Source: Paenibacillus sp. FSL R7-0337
GTDB taxonomy: Bacteria > Bacillota > Bacilli > Paenibacillales > Paenibacillaceae
Assembly: GCF_037969875.1 (NCBI RefSeq)
Contig: NZ_CP150218.1
Coordinates: forward strand, 6,820,001 to 6,884,000
Length of the DNA: 64,000 nt
Direction of reading: 5' to 3'
A model generated the notes under the pieces. The model was not told where the DNA came from. It made no database searches and worked only from the letters and a program-made list of their open reading frames with translations. Shown one piece after another: positions 44,601 to 53,440 of the stretch. The translations under genes and the position numbers were made by a program. Positions within the stretch are counted from its first letter, which is position 1, and each line of letters opens with the position of its first letter.

Positions 44601-46421
44601 ACAAGCTACTTTGTACGTATCTCGGAAGGAGCATTTACAGATCTCGCTGGCAACAGCTATAGCGGCATCTCAGGCATTAACGCTTGGCGGTTTGTGACCA
44701 CCAGTGCACCAGATACGGCACCGCCTGTAGTAACATCTTACAGTCCGGCAGGCAATACAACGCATGTACCTGTATCTGCTACACTCACATTGACTTTTAA
44801 CGAGAATGTGTTAGCTGGAGATGCCGCTATTGAGCTTGTGAATGCAGCGAATAATGAGGTTGTAACGAGAATTCAAGCGGGAAATAAAGCACTTGTCGCT
44901 GTCACGGACTCTACCGTCAGCATCAATACAAGCGGTCTGCTCAAGCAGGGCGGCAGCTATTATGTGCTGATTCACCCGGGTGCTTTTACAGATGAATCAG
45001 GTAACAGCTATGCAGGAATTACGGATAGTAAGGTCTGGAGCTTCTCGACAGTTCCTGTTCCGGTCACGCCAACTGATCCTCCTGCACCGGCACCGGGCGG
45101 CGGTGGTTCAGGATCAGGAGGGGGAGCGCCGGCTCCGGTACCGACACCTTCTCCGCAGACAGAAAGCATTAATGCGAACGTTGAGAACGGCGCCGCTCAA
45201 GGCTCCATGGTATCCTCCGTTGTCATTACCCGCACTAAGGATGCAAACGGAGTGAAGAGTGATACGCTTACGTTCACATTGGAGCAAGCTATCCGGGCAG
45301 TTAATGAGCTTAAGGCCGCTGGGTCCAGTATTGCCAGAATCAACGTGCCTGATAAGAATGATGAGGTGGCTGGGACCAGATTGACCATTCCGGCAACTTC
45401 CAGCAAGCAATTTGCTGATAATCAGATCACGCTGGATCTATTCACAGTGAATGCTGAGGTGAAGGTTCCGGGCAGCTCGATGGCTGGGTTCGGTACAGAT
45501 ATTTACTTCAACCTCGTTCCGCTGAAGACAGCACAGCAGAGCGCAGAGGTAGAAGCCCTTGCGAAAACCCAGGTGCAGAGTGTATCCCGCGGTGCATCGG
45601 TCACGCTCGTAAGCCGTCCGGTAACGATTGAGACCAATCTGCAGAGCCGTCCGGTTACGCTGGTATTACCGCTTAACAACTCTTCGTTAACGGCGGAGCA
45701 ACTGAAGGCACTTGCGGTCTTCACCCAGCACAGCGACGGCACCAAAGAATTGGTCAAGGGAGAGATCGTACCTTTTGGCCAGACCGGAAAGTCAGGCATT
45801 CAATTTAGCATCAGCAAATTTAGTACCTTTACCGTTGTACTTGCACAAGATCCTGAGGTACAGGTGAAGGCGTATATGACAGGTTATGCCGATGGCACCT
45901 TCAAGCCAGGGAACAGCATCACCCGGGCAGAAGCGGCCAGCATCATTGCCCGCACCTTCGGCCAGTCCGCTGTTACTGCTGGCGTATTGTATTCTGATGT
46001 TCCTGCCGGACACTGGGCGGCAGACGCAATCGGTCAAGTGACCCGAAGCGGCATCATGAAAGGTTATGGGGGCGGCAGCTTCAAGCCTAACCAGACGATT
46101 ACAAGAGCTGAAATGGCGACCCTCCTGTCCCGTTTGATTACAAGCGCTCAAGACCAAGCGGCAGGCTTCAGTGATATTGCCGGACACTGGGCTCAGGCAG
46201 CCATTGAACGGATGTCTCAGGCAGGCATCATCAGCGGTTACGAAGACGGCTCTTTCCGTCCAGACCAGACGTTAACGCGTGCAGAAGCCGTAACCATCGT
46301 TAACCGTGCCCTTGGCATCGCTCCGCTGACCAGTGCGGCCCAGAAATGGACAGATGTCCCGGCGGGCTTCTGGGCATTCGGCAGCATCCAGGCAGCTTCT
46401 GTAGATCATACTGCAGAATAA
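41649..46421 (+). CDS. Large S-layer-anchored surface protein with propeller and Ig-like repeats
   Basis: 1590 residues, TTG start at 41649 after AAGGGGGAG. Signal peptide to about residue 30 (VWTGAFPVYAG). Residues about 35-325 are six or seven repeats of the YCF48/kelch-like type (GVAVGSNILVTVGEGG, GNAGTVLVSTDNEDWTSRNT, GDNGTVLTSGNGTTWVKV), probably one beta-propeller. Seven SbsA-type Ig-like domains follow at about 325-1130, most starting PDTT.P.V..YSP..GA and containing L.L.F.E.V. A Gly/Pro linker near 1130-1170, a globular domain with VNELKAAG, and three SLH domains (near 1400-1590; YADGTFKPGNSITRAEAA, YEDGSFRPDQTLTRAEAV) that bind pyruvylated wall polymer complete it. A surface adhesin or sensor role is likely. 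Confidence 0.93.
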   Translation: MFKGKGLKKYFSLLLVISLVWTGAFPVYAGSTDNGEASWENVGPLPDSSKVNGVAVGSNILVTVGEGGRIVAASDPSTWAVRNSGVTVDLNGIVHTGTDGKYVAVGNAGTVLVSTDNEDWTSRNTGIINNLNAIAYDGKDKLVAVGDAGKIITSIDGGSNWTASSVAGVNVNLNGIAYGNNKFVAVGDNGTVLTSGNGTTWVKVTRKTTDYSNLNLNGITFGGGIFVAVGDSGLIVTSPEGTKGAEKILEANINLNGVAFGNSVFIAAGDGGKVFSTTDLWRTWKPETTNATTKLNGIVFFRGLNQFIAAGDSGVIIMSYVIPNIPRVLSLNPGNDETDVEIDANLEIMFNQLVEAGTENIHIFKAADLSSPVETIPADDASRVTLDPDTNAVTINPGINFDPGTKYAVTVDANAFTNGDSGNVAIAAGEWSFTTVAGSGDTKAPTVTGYSPDQGEAGVATDAQLTLTFDENVTTDSGNILIYDSTDEGNLMVIPVNSENVTVKDKVVTIVPYEDFKYSSTYFVNIDDGAFKDLAENSNSYTGISDKDTWQFTTAEAPDTTPPVVSSYYPADGAKDVEIGNNLTLTFNEDVMKGAGQIEIYSEILNAPMMSIPVTSDVVTIDGNVVTINPEENLDYGRKYHVLIANNAFMDKAGNPYAGITNDTTWRFSTTSEPDTTAPIVSTYSPENGATEVAIGANLELAFSENVRAGEGSIVIYNSTTDKLEAIIAAKDVSILNNVVTINPVHNLQYGTSYHVRISNNAFADSSGNYYAGIADDTIWQFTTPAAPDTTAPVLNTYSPANGATGVAIGANLELTFSEKVRAGEGDIVIYNSANHAPVATIPAASGNVIIHSNVVTINPTNDLKYGVSYYVQIGAGAFTDLAGNGYDGNAENTLWQFTTTDAPDRISPTVITYSPEPWATELAVNANLVLTFSENVRAAAGTIEIFRSTDDIHPLAAIPALSDRVTILNNVVTINPADNLEHGTSYFVRISEGAFTDLAGNSYSGISGINAWRFVTTSAPDTAPPVVTSYSPAGNTTHVPVSATLTLTFNENVLAGDAAIELVNAANNEVVTRIQAGNKALVAVTDSTVSINTSGLLKQGGSYYVLIHPGAFTDESGNSYAGITDSKVWSFSTVPVPVTPTDPPAPAPGGGGSGSGGGAPAPVPTPSPQTESINANVENGAAQGSMVSSVVITRTKDANGVKSDTLTFTLEQAIRAVNELKAAGSSIARINVPDKNDEVAGTRLTIPATSSKQFADNQITLDLFTVNAEVKVPGSSMAGFGTDIYFNLVPLKTAQQSAEVEALAKTQVQSVSRGASVTLVSRPVTIETNLQSRPVTLVLPLNNSSLTAEQLKALAVFTQHSDGTKELVKGEIVPFGQTGKSGIQFSISKFSTFTVVLAQDPEVQVKAYMTGYADGTFKPGNSITRAEAASIIARTFGQSAVTAGVLYSDVPAGHWAADAIGQVTRSGIMKGYGGGSFKPNQTITRAEMATLLSRLITSAQDQAAGFSDIAGHWAQAAIERMSQAGIISGYEDGSFRPDQTLTRAEAVTIVNRALGIAPLTSAAQKWTDVPAGFWAFGSIQAASVDHTAE

Positions 46422-46438
46422 AATAATTACAGCACAAA

Positions 46439-46479
46439 ACAGCCCTTCCATCCGTCTTTGACGGGGAAGGGCTGTTTTT
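46439..46479 (+). terminator. Terminator of the S-layer protein gene
   Basis: ACAGCCCTTCC (46439-46449) and GGAAGGGCTGT (46465-46475) form a perfect 11-base stem followed by T residues. Confidence 0.88.
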
Positions 46480-46581
46480 GCAGTGTGGGCGCGAGTGAGC
46501 TCAATGAAATCGAAAAACCGATCACACACAATAAGCGGCGCCCCCCGTTAAGGTGATGCCGCACATGATTATGACTGCTCC

Positions 46582-47886
46582 CTACTTGCTCCCGGCCTCC
46601 CACCGCAGATTCCACTGGTAACGCTGGTCCAGCTCCTCATGACCGCTGAAATACTCTACAAGCCGTTCCACGAGGATGGTTCCATCCGGCTGGCTGTGAA
46701 GCATGGCGATGGCGCACATTCCCTTATCGTTGTTGTGCTCGTCCAGTTGGATCTTGATCTCAGGCCCACCCTGTTGGCTTATGGTTACAACGGCGCCAGC
46801 TTGCGACCAGTTTGCCACTCCCTCATAGATGAGGGCAAAGATAACAACCCGTTTGATCTCGGAGAGATGGCGGCTGTTAATCCGCAGATTCTCGCCTGTG
46901 GCAATCGAGCCGGTACGGTCATCTCCGTCCAGGAGGATGTAAGGAGGCCGGTTCAGGCTGCCGAAGGATTCTCCGAGCGCCTGGACCGCGCCTTTGAGAC
47001 CATTGCTCAGTTCAAACAGACAGCCCAGATCGAGATCTATTCCTTTTCTGCCAAACCAGCTGGAGGATTCGGTCTGAACCCAGTTGAGATTGATTACGAT
47101 CTCGCCCGCAGCTCCCGGCCCGCTCTGAAGCCGGACCGCCTCCCCGTGGTTCTTCAGCAGCCGGTCTCCCGAATTACCCGGAGAACCCGGCGGCGAAGCC
47201 GGAGGCAACAGGTCTGCTGGCCTCTGCTTAGGGCGTGGCCGCAGCTCCGGCAGAACAAAAGGAGACTTCCGGGGCGGAGCCTCCGGTCTCGCTGTCTGAA
47301 CCAATGCCTGAGCCTCATCCGCCGATATCCCGTAGCTATGGAATAGGGCGGGCAGGCCGCCGGCATAACCAGAGCCGACCGCGCTGAATTTCCATTCGCT
47401 CCGATACCGGTAGAGCTCCCCGGCAACGATGGCAGTTTCCACCGTATAACCGTTACCCAGCGGATAACGGAGCAGCTCCGTTCCGTCCGCAGCGCTCATG
47501 ATCCGCAGATAGGCGCCGTCCAAGGAAGAGAAGCTCTGCTGCCGCTTCACGGCTTCATGAATCGTCAACGCAAACGTAATGCGCTCGTACTCCGCAGGAA
47601 TCTGGTCCAGCCGGACAGCGATTTGTGCGTGTTCCGCCATGCCTGTGCTGCTCTGTTGCTCAGGCGGCAATAGAGCTACAGACTGATCATCGGCAGCGGG
47701 ATGCCCATAGAATATGAGATCCGCCGCAGAAGAGACCCGCTGTGTCTCTGTAAGCAGAACAGCAGAGCTATCAATCTCAATCCCGGCTCCCGCAGCCTGC
47801 CAGCCCAGGCCAATGATGAGATGCGTGAGGCGGGGGTTGTCTTTGGTTAAGCTGTATTTTTGCCCCTTGATAAGCTCAAGTGTCAT
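46582..47886 (-). CDS. TerD-family protein with two TerD-like domains
   Basis: 434 residues. The N-terminal TerD domain (about 1-185) has LTHLIIGLGWQ and IEIDSSAVLLTE with the acidic calcium-type sites of the family. A Pro/Arg-rich linker follows (residues about 195-240). The C-terminal domain (about 245-434) is TerA/TerD-like (INLNWVQTE, GIDLDLGCLFEL, LDGDDRTGS). TerD proteins bind calcium and are linked to tellurite resistance, envelope stress and phage or colicin resistance. The usual ter cluster (TerB, TerC, TerZ) is absent; the only likely partner is the unknown gene at 47941. Confidence 0.88.
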   Translation of the reverse strand: MTLELIKGQKYSLTKDNPRLTHLIIGLGWQAAGAGIEIDSSAVLLTETQRVSSAADLIFYGHPAADDQSVALLPPEQQSSTGMAEHAQIAVRLDQIPAEYERITFALTIHEAVKRQQSFSSLDGAYLRIMSAADGTELLRYPLGNGYTVETAIVAGELYRYRSEWKFSAVGSGYAGGLPALFHSYGISADEAQALVQTARPEAPPRKSPFVLPELRPRPKQRPADLLPPASPPGSPGNSGDRLLKNHGEAVRLQSGPGAAGEIVINLNWVQTESSSWFGRKGIDLDLGCLFELSNGLKGAVQALGESFGSLNRPPYILLDGDDRTGSIATGENLRINSRHLSEIKRVVIFALIYEGVANWSQAGAVVTISQQGGPEIKIQLDEHNNDKGMCAIAMLHSQPDGTILVERLVEYFSGHEELDQRYQWNLRWEAGSK

Positions 47887-47940
47887 GAGAACCAGCCTTT
47901 CCTATGAGTAGTTCAAGCTTGTATAAGTGCACGGGCAGAA

Positions 47941-48504
47941 TCAGAATCTGCCCCGGCTTCCGGCATCCAGGTTCGGACCGTTCAGATCCGTCAGCCGCTC
48001 CAGGCATTGCTCGTAGATCCGTACAATATCCTGTATCTTCTGGAACTCGGGGTCCGAGGGGCCCAGGTTGTCCATGAACATGCGCTGCAGAATTTCTTTG
48101 TAAAAGGAGATACGGCTCCCCACCAGTTTGCCTTCGTAGTCAATGACCTCTTCAATCGAGTGCTGCTGAACGAATTCCATCAGGTCGTCTGCAGGATTAC
48201 CGCGCGGCTCGCGCTCATTGCGTGCGGCAACCGGCGCGTTGACATTATCCAGATTGACGGTGGAGCGTATATCGGTGAACAGAATCCCTTCCTTGGCCAG
48301 CATCACCTGAAAAGGCTTGTGCTTGAACAGCTCCTGCGCAACCAGCGTACACATCGCCTGATTCCGCAGCAGCATCCCGTCAAACGGATGAAGCACCCAC
48401 CCTCTGTCATCCCGGTACAGGCTGAACGTGAAGTACTCACCGCCGTACTCATATTTCAGGTTAATCGAACTCTCTGAGGTAAGCTCATATTGAAATGCAT
48501 CCAT
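47941..48504 (-). CDS. Hypothetical protein beside the TerD-family gene
   Basis: I do not recognise this 187-residue protein. It begins with a beta-rich part (SSINLKYEYGGEYFTFSLYR) and ends helical; no signal peptide or membrane segment. AGGAGG precedes ATG 48504. It is 55 bases upstream of the TerD gene on the same strand and probably cotranscribed with it. Confidence 0.8.
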   Translation of the reverse strand: MDAFQYELTSESSINLKYEYGGEYFTFSLYRDDRGWVLHPFDGMLLRNQAMCTLVAQELFKHKPFQVMLAKEGILFTDIRSTVNLDNVNAPVAARNEREPRGNPADDLMEFVQQHSIEEVIDYEGKLVGSRISFYKEILQRMFMDNLGPSDPEFQKIQDIVRIYEQCLERLTDLNGPNLDAGSRGRF

Positions 48505-48643
48505 TCCGGGTTACGCCTCCTGTATCTACTATGAATTTCTATTAGCATAGCAGAAAATGGGGAATCTTGGAGAGAGGATTTTAGCCTAAATGAAAGAACC
48601 TCTTTCCGCACAAGAGGCTCGTACATTCGCTGTCTATTCTTCT

Positions 48644-50035
48644 TCACGCTAAAGGGGGGATTTGCAGGGTGGCCCGCAGGCCGTAGCCGGTGTTACTCTC
48701 CAGAACAAGCTTACCCTTATGAGCTTCAGCGATGCGGGCGACCATCGGGAGGCCAAGCCCGTGGCCCTGACGGACGGGGCGGGTCCGCTTCCCGGAGTAA
48801 GGCAGCAGGATCAGCTCCGGCAAAAGCTCTGACGGAACCCCAGGCCCGTCATCGGATACGGATAGACAGCATTCCGGCTCCTTCGGGTTCGGACTGCGGG
48901 AGACCGTTACCGTAATCCGCCTGCCGTCCGGATTATGGCGGATGCTGTTCTGGACCAGATTGCTTACCGCACGGTACAGCAGTTTCTCGTCGCCCATCAC
49001 TTGCAGACGTTCGTCCATAATGCACAGGTCCAGTGAATAACGCTCCTCCAGGCCGTTATTGATGGTGTCAGATACCACGGTCCGGGCCAGTGCGGATAAG
49101 CGGACCGGCTTAAGCTGCAACGGCTGCATGTCATACTCCAGCATCGAGACGAGGTTCAAGTCGCTGACCAGCGATCTTAGCTGCTCTCCTTGGCGGCGGA
49201 TGATGGCAGCCTGCCGTTTTTGCTCACCCCTCAGATTGTCCTGCTCCTCCAGATTGCTCGCATAGCCCAGGATCATCGAGAGCGGGGTACGAATGTCATG
49301 CGAGATGCCGGCGATCCAGTTCGAGCGGGCTTCATCCCGTGATTTCAGCTGCGTGTTTCTGGTCTGCAGGGTAGCGGAAGCCGAATTAATGCTCTCGGAC
49401 AAATCGCTGAAGATCCCAGCGGTCTCCAGGTTAACCGGTTTGTCTTTGGCCAGGGCATGAATGCTGTTGATCAGGGGCCGGATACTGCGGATCAGCCGGG
49501 TGCCGATGAACAAGGAGAGGGCTACAGCTAGTACCACGTTGCAGACCAGTAGCAGCAGCACCCTTAAGGGAAGGGAACGCAGCCAGTCGGTCAAGTATTC
49601 GAGCTGATATTTTTCATATGAATATTTGGGATAGCCCACGACGAGAAGTCCTTCTTCCGGGTGCTCCCAGATGTACACAGGATACTCCAGCAAGTAGTAG
49701 CGTGAGAATTTCGCCACCTCTACGATGTTGTAAGCGCGCGGAATCTCCGGCGGCAACTGCTCACTCCATGTCACCTTGCCGTTTGCATCCAGCAGCATGG
49801 CCCAGGCCCGGTTCAGCTGAAGCAGCGCTGCCGCCTTGGGATCAAGGGAATACTCGCCGTCAGAACCTTGCAGAGCTGAGGATATCTCCTGCACAACCTT
49901 TTCCGGTGAAGCCTCCTGATGGGTCTCCTTGAAGATCAGCGAACCGAGCAGAATCAGATTGAACAGGAGCAGCAGCGTAGAGACCAGCAGGGTAGAGCCT
50001 ACGAATTTGCGTAAAATCCGGACCGCACTGTCCAT
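48644..50035 (-). CDS. Sensor histidine kinase of a lantibiotic/peptide-stress type system
   Basis: 463 residues. Membrane segments at about 15-35 and 155-180 flank an external sensor loop. A HAMP-like linker precedes the DHp domain with the phosphorylated His in GISHDIRTPLSMILGYASNL, then the ATP-binding domain with LVQNSIRHNPDG (N box) and VSDDGPGVP and GHGLGLPMV (G boxes). Its start overlaps the stop of the response regulator, the usual coupling. The divergent ABC operon on the right is the probable target. Confidence 0.94.
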   Translation of the reverse strand: MDSAVRILRKFVGSTLLVSTLLLLFNLILLGSLIFKETHQEASPEKVVQEISSALQGSDGEYSLDPKAAALLQLNRAWAMLLDANGKVTWSEQLPPEIPRAYNIVEVAKFSRYYLLEYPVYIWEHPEEGLLVVGYPKYSYEKYQLEYLTDWLRSLPLRVLLLLVCNVVLAVALSLFIGTRLIRSIRPLINSIHALAKDKPVNLETAGIFSDLSESINSASATLQTRNTQLKSRDEARSNWIAGISHDIRTPLSMILGYASNLEEQDNLRGEQKRQAAIIRRQGEQLRSLVSDLNLVSMLEYDMQPLQLKPVRLSALARTVVSDTINNGLEERYSLDLCIMDERLQVMGDEKLLYRAVSNLVQNSIRHNPDGRRITVTVSRSPNPKEPECCLSVSDDGPGVPSELLPELILLPYSGKRTRPVRQGHGLGLPMVARIAEAHKGKLVLESNTGYGLRATLQIPPLA

Positions 50036-50739
50036 TAGAGCGCCTCCTGCGCCAAGAGCTTATACCCAAGCCCTCTGACCGTTAGCAGTTGCTCTGGCTT
50101 CGAGGGGTCTGTTTCGATCTTCTCGCGAATACGCCGGATATGTACCATTAATGTGTTCTCGTACCCGTAGCTGTCATCCCCCCATACCGCCTGGCAAAGG
50201 GCATCACTGGTCACAATCCGGCCGTGGTTCTCATAGAGTTTGACCAGAATGGCGTGTTCTTTCGCCGTCAGCGGCAGCTCCTGCCCTTCTCTCAGTACCA
50301 CAGCGCTGTCCAGATCTACCACCTGTTCACCCACTCTGAAGGCAGGCAGCCGCTCTGGTATGGAAGGCGCATATACCCGCTTCAGCACAGCGCTCAGACG
50401 CAGCATTAACTCACGCGGCAGGAATGGCTTAACGATATAATCATCGGCCCCCAGTCCCAGTCCCAGCAGCCTGTCCTCATCCTCACCGCGCGCTGACAGG
50501 AAGAGAACCGGCATCCCGGAGAAGGTGCGTATGGCGGAGAGAAGCGAGAACCCGTCCCCGTCCGGCAGCATCACATCGAGAATGGCGATATCCGGTTTCT
50601 CCTGGCGGCACATGGCGAGGGCACAGCTATAATCTCCAGCCGTATAGATGCGGTAATACCCTTCTTTTCGTAAAAAGAGCTCGATCATCTCACGTATCTT
50701 CGGTTCGTCCTCAACGATCATTATTTTGCGGTTCTTCAT
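50035..50739 (-). CDS. OmpR-family response regulator
   Basis: About 234 residues: receiver domain with the acidic pocket EDE, phosphorylation Asp in AILDVMLPDGDG and switch Lys in YIVKPF; C-terminal winged helix (LPLTAKEHAILVKLYENHG, then LMVHIRRIREKIE, then VRGLGYKL). An in-frame TTG at 50748 is possible, but ATG 50739 is preferred. No strong ribosome site is seen for either. Divergent from the ABC operon at 50861, which it probably activates from the shared 120-base region. Confidence 0.94.
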   Translation of the reverse strand: MKNRKIMIVEDEPKIREMIELFLRKEGYYRIYTAGDYSCALAMCRQEKPDIAILDVMLPDGDGFSLLSAIRTFSGMPVLFLSARGEDEDRLLGLGLGADDYIVKPFLPRELMLRLSAVLKRVYAPSIPERLPAFRVGEQVVDLDSAVVLREGQELPLTAKEHAILVKLYENHGRIVTSDALCQAVWGDDSYGYENTLMVHIRRIREKIETDPSKPEQLLTVRGLGYKLLAQEAL

Positions 50740-50860
50740 CGTATTCAATCGTCATCACCCATGAATTAGTATACACGATCAGGCGTTGAAGAATGGGAGG
50801 GGCCGGAGTATTTAAGGTAGGCGTAAGGTTATCTTCAGTCTGTAGCAAGGGAAGGCCTCT

Positions 50861-51829
50861 ATGCTTGGAAGCAAGAGTCAACTTGACAGAAATGGAGCTG
50901 AACTGGAGCCTATGAACACTCATCCAATGATAGAGACACAGCAATTGACCAAGACCTATGGGGGAACACCACGGGTCGATCAGGTGAATCTGAAGGTGCA
51001 GCAGGGAGAGATCTTTGGCTTCCTCGGTCCAAATGGAGCAGGGAAGACGACTACGCTCAAGATGCTGTTGGGACTGGTGCAGCCCACCCAGGGAACAGTT
51101 AAGCTGTTCGGCCAAGAGCTGCGGAACCACCGGCTGGAGATTCTGAACCGGACGGGTTCCCTGATCGAGTCGCCTTCCTATTACGGACATCTGACAGGTC
51201 TTGAGAATCTGAGAGTGATGCAGCGGCTGCGCAGCCTGCCCGCCAAGAATATCGATAAGGTGCTGGGGATTGTGCGGCTGGATAATCACCGGCACAAACC
51301 TGCCGGGCAGTATTCACTTGGAATGAAGCAGCGCCTGGGTCTGGCGATGGCCCTGCTGGCTTTCCCCAGTCTGCTCATACTGGACGAGCCCACCAATGGT
51401 CTTGATCCTGCTGGGATCGGAGAGATCCGGGAGCTGATTAAATCCTTGCCTGCCCAGTATGACATGACGATTGTGGTATCCAGCCATCTGTTGTCCGAGA
51501 TCGAGCAGACTGCTACCTCGGTTGGAATTATCAGTGATGGCAAGCTGCTGTTCCAGGGGACGATGGCTGCGCTTCAGGCGCAGAACCGGGCGGCGGTTCA
51601 CTTTCGGATTGATGATCCAGCCAGGGCAGTAAGGATACTGTCGGAGCACGGGTACCGGCCCAGAATGCAAGAGGGGCAGCTGGTGTTCAGTGCCATGCCA
51701 GACTCTGAGGTGGCGCGGATCAATGAGATCCTGGTGTCAGGCCAGCTTGCTGTGAGCCGGATCGTGGAGTCGAGGAAGAACCTGGAGGATATCTTCCTGG
51801 ATCTTACCGGAAAGGAGCGGAGCCTGTGA
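50861..51829 (+). CDS. ABC transporter ATPase, BcrA/LanF type
   Basis: ATP-binding subunit of a peptide-antibiotic efflux or immunity transporter. Walker A GPNGAGKTT, signature YSLGMKQRLGLA, Walker B LLILDEPTNGLDPAG, H-loop SSHLL. The C-terminal extension (about 215-322) is typical of BcrA-like ATPases. GGGAAGG precedes ATG 50861; a later ATG at 50912 would begin at MNTHPMIETQQL and is also possible. Overlaps the permease gene. Confidence 0.93.
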   Translation: MLGSKSQLDRNGAELEPMNTHPMIETQQLTKTYGGTPRVDQVNLKVQQGEIFGFLGPNGAGKTTTLKMLLGLVQPTQGTVKLFGQELRNHRLEILNRTGSLIESPSYYGHLTGLENLRVMQRLRSLPAKNIDKVLGIVRLDNHRHKPAGQYSLGMKQRLGLAMALLAFPSLLILDEPTNGLDPAGIGEIRELIKSLPAQYDMTIVVSSHLLSEIEQTATSVGIISDGKLLFQGTMAALQAQNRAAVHFRIDDPARAVRILSEHGYRPRMQEGQLVFSAMPDSEVARINEILVSGQLAVSRIVESRKNLEDIFLDLTGKERSL

Positions 51830-52578
51830 CGAGAGCCTTGTTCCTCGAATATTACAAAATCCGGCGGAGAAAGGTGTGGGCGATGCTGACGCTCTTTCTG
51901 GCCGCCGAGCTGGGCTGGGCGGCCATGTCCATAAGCATCTCGATCTCGCGGAGTGCAGACAATGCCGCCTGGGAAGCGCTGATTTTCAGCCTCTCGTCCA
52001 TGAACGGGCTGTTCCTGCCGATTCTGTCGGCGATTGTGGTGTCAAGGATTTGCGACATGGAGCATAAAGGGGATACCTGGAAAATGCTGATGACCACCTC
52101 TGTCGGACGCCAGGCGGTCTATGCCGCCAAATTCGTCTGTGCCGGAAGTCTGATTCTCTACGGCATTCTGGCCCAGGTTGTTTTTATTGCCGGCCTTGGC
52201 ATGTTCCATAGACTCGCAGAACCGCTTCCGGCAGGCCTGCTGCTTCAGTTCACTGCGGGTACTCTGATTGCCAGTCTGCTGATTATTGCCATGCAGCAAT
52301 GGATATCGCTGGTGGTGAAGAATCAGGCGTTTGCCCTATGTCTTGGCATGCTGGGCGGATTCCTGGGGACGACCGCAAGCCTATTCCCAGCCGCTGTCCG
52401 GCAGATGATCGTCTGGTCTTATTATTTGGATCTCAGTCCGGTGACTTATCTCTATCAAGCTTCTGCCGGGTCATATATTACAGGGACAATACCTGTCCTT
52501 CAATGCATTACAGCTTTAGTTATTACACTGCTGCTGTATGTGGGCGGAAATGCCCATATCTCAAGACAAGCGATATAA
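51826..52578 (+). CDS. ABC transporter permease, LanE-like
   Basis: 250 residues with about six membrane segments and no signal peptide, the size and style of lantibiotic-immunity permeases. GTG start 51826 overlaps the ATPase stop, with AAGGAG upstream. First of two adjacent permeases that probably form a heterodimer. Confidence 0.88.
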   Translation: MTRALFLEYYKIRRRKVWAMLTLFLAAELGWAAMSISISISRSADNAAWEALIFSLSSMNGLFLPILSAIVVSRICDMEHKGDTWKMLMTTSVGRQAVYAAKFVCAGSLILYGILAQVVFIAGLGMFHRLAEPLPAGLLLQFTAGTLIASLLIIAMQQWISLVVKNQAFALCLGMLGGFLGTTASLFPAAVRQMIVWSYYLDLSPVTYLYQASAGSYITGTIPVLQCITALVITLLLYVGGNAHISRQAI

Positions 52579-52589
52579 GGAGGGAACTT

Positions 52590-53315
52590 ATGCTCAGAAG
52601 TGTTGCTGCCGAATGGCCTAAGCTGCGCCACTCGCGGATGGGACTGGTGCTGGTCAGCCTGCCTGTGGTCAGCCTGATGATCGGCTGTGCCAACTTTGTT
52701 ATGAATCGTGAGGCGCTCGAAGGCGGCTGGTTTAGCCTGTGGACGCAGGTCAGCTTATTTTACGGGGAGTTCTTCCTGCCAATTCTGATTGCCATTTGCT
52801 GCGCCTTTGTCTGCCGGCTGGAGCATGTGAACCGGAACTGGAATATGATTTTGGCTGCTCCAGTATCCGTAACCGGCATCTTTATAGCCAAGCTTGTTAT
52901 TGTAGGCGCGCTGATTGCCGGAGCGCAGGCGCTATTCCTTCTAATGTATTGGGCGGCAGGACAGATGCTGTCTTTGACGGGGGCTTTTCCGCTGGACATC
53001 ATCCTGTGGACCTTTCGCGGCTGGGTGGCTTCGCTCAGCATTGCCGCTCTGCAGCTCGGCTTGTCCATCCGTATCCGCAGCTTTGCCACGCCGGTCGGAA
53101 TCAGCCTGTGTGCGGTTTTTGTCGGGCTGGGGCTGTATGTGCTGAAGCTGGGGCTGCTGTTTCCTTATTCACTGCTGACCATTGGTATGGGCGTGCTTAC
53201 CCAGCGCGGGCTGACAGCTATGGAGAATCTGCTGTTTTTCTCCATGAGCGGAGTGTATCTGGTCATCCTGTCGGCCTGGTCTATCCGCCGGATGAAATAT
53301 AGTGCAGCGGCGTAA
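52590..53315 (+). CDS. ABC transporter permease, LanG-like
   Basis: 242 residues, about six membrane segments (begins MLRSVAAEWPKLRHSRMG). AAGGAGG at 52577-52583 sets ATG 52590; the frame upstream to 52299 lies inside the preceding gene and is not translated. With the genes at 50861 and 51826 it completes a LanFEG-like transporter. Confidence 0.9.
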   Translation: MLRSVAAEWPKLRHSRMGLVLVSLPVVSLMIGCANFVMNREALEGGWFSLWTQVSLFYGEFFLPILIAICCAFVCRLEHVNRNWNMILAAPVSVTGIFIAKLVIVGALIAGAQALFLLMYWAAGQMLSLTGAFPLDIILWTFRGWVASLSIAALQLGLSIRIRSFATPVGISLCAVFVGLGLYVLKLGLLFPYSLLTIGMGVLTQRGLTAMENLLFFSMSGVYLVILSAWSIRRMKYSAAA

Positions 53316-53343
53316 GTTCCGCCCCAAATGCAGAACATAATGA

Positions 53344-53392
53344 AGGAGCTGTCTCGGAAGCCGTGAAACGGCTGCTTGGGATAGCTCTTTAT
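53344..53392 (+). terminator. Terminator of the LanFEG-like operon
   Basis: Branched hairpin: outer arms GAGCT / AGCTC near 53346 and 53383, inner arms AGCCGT / ACGGCT, then CTTT. Confidence 0.65.
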
Positions 53393-53440
53393 GATGGAGA
53401 AGATTTAGCGTGAGCACTTGGGGGAGGGGGACACCTCGCC

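Noticed and set aside
41649-46421. Sodium/calcium exchanger-like or cadherin repeats
   Set aside because: The repeat motif (PDTT.P.V..YSP, then L.F.E.V) fits SbsA-like Ig domains better and lacks cadherin calcium motifs.
52299-52589. 5' extension of the second LanG-like permease
   Set aside because: It overlaps the previous permease in another frame; AAGGAGG at 52577-52583 marks the start at 52590.
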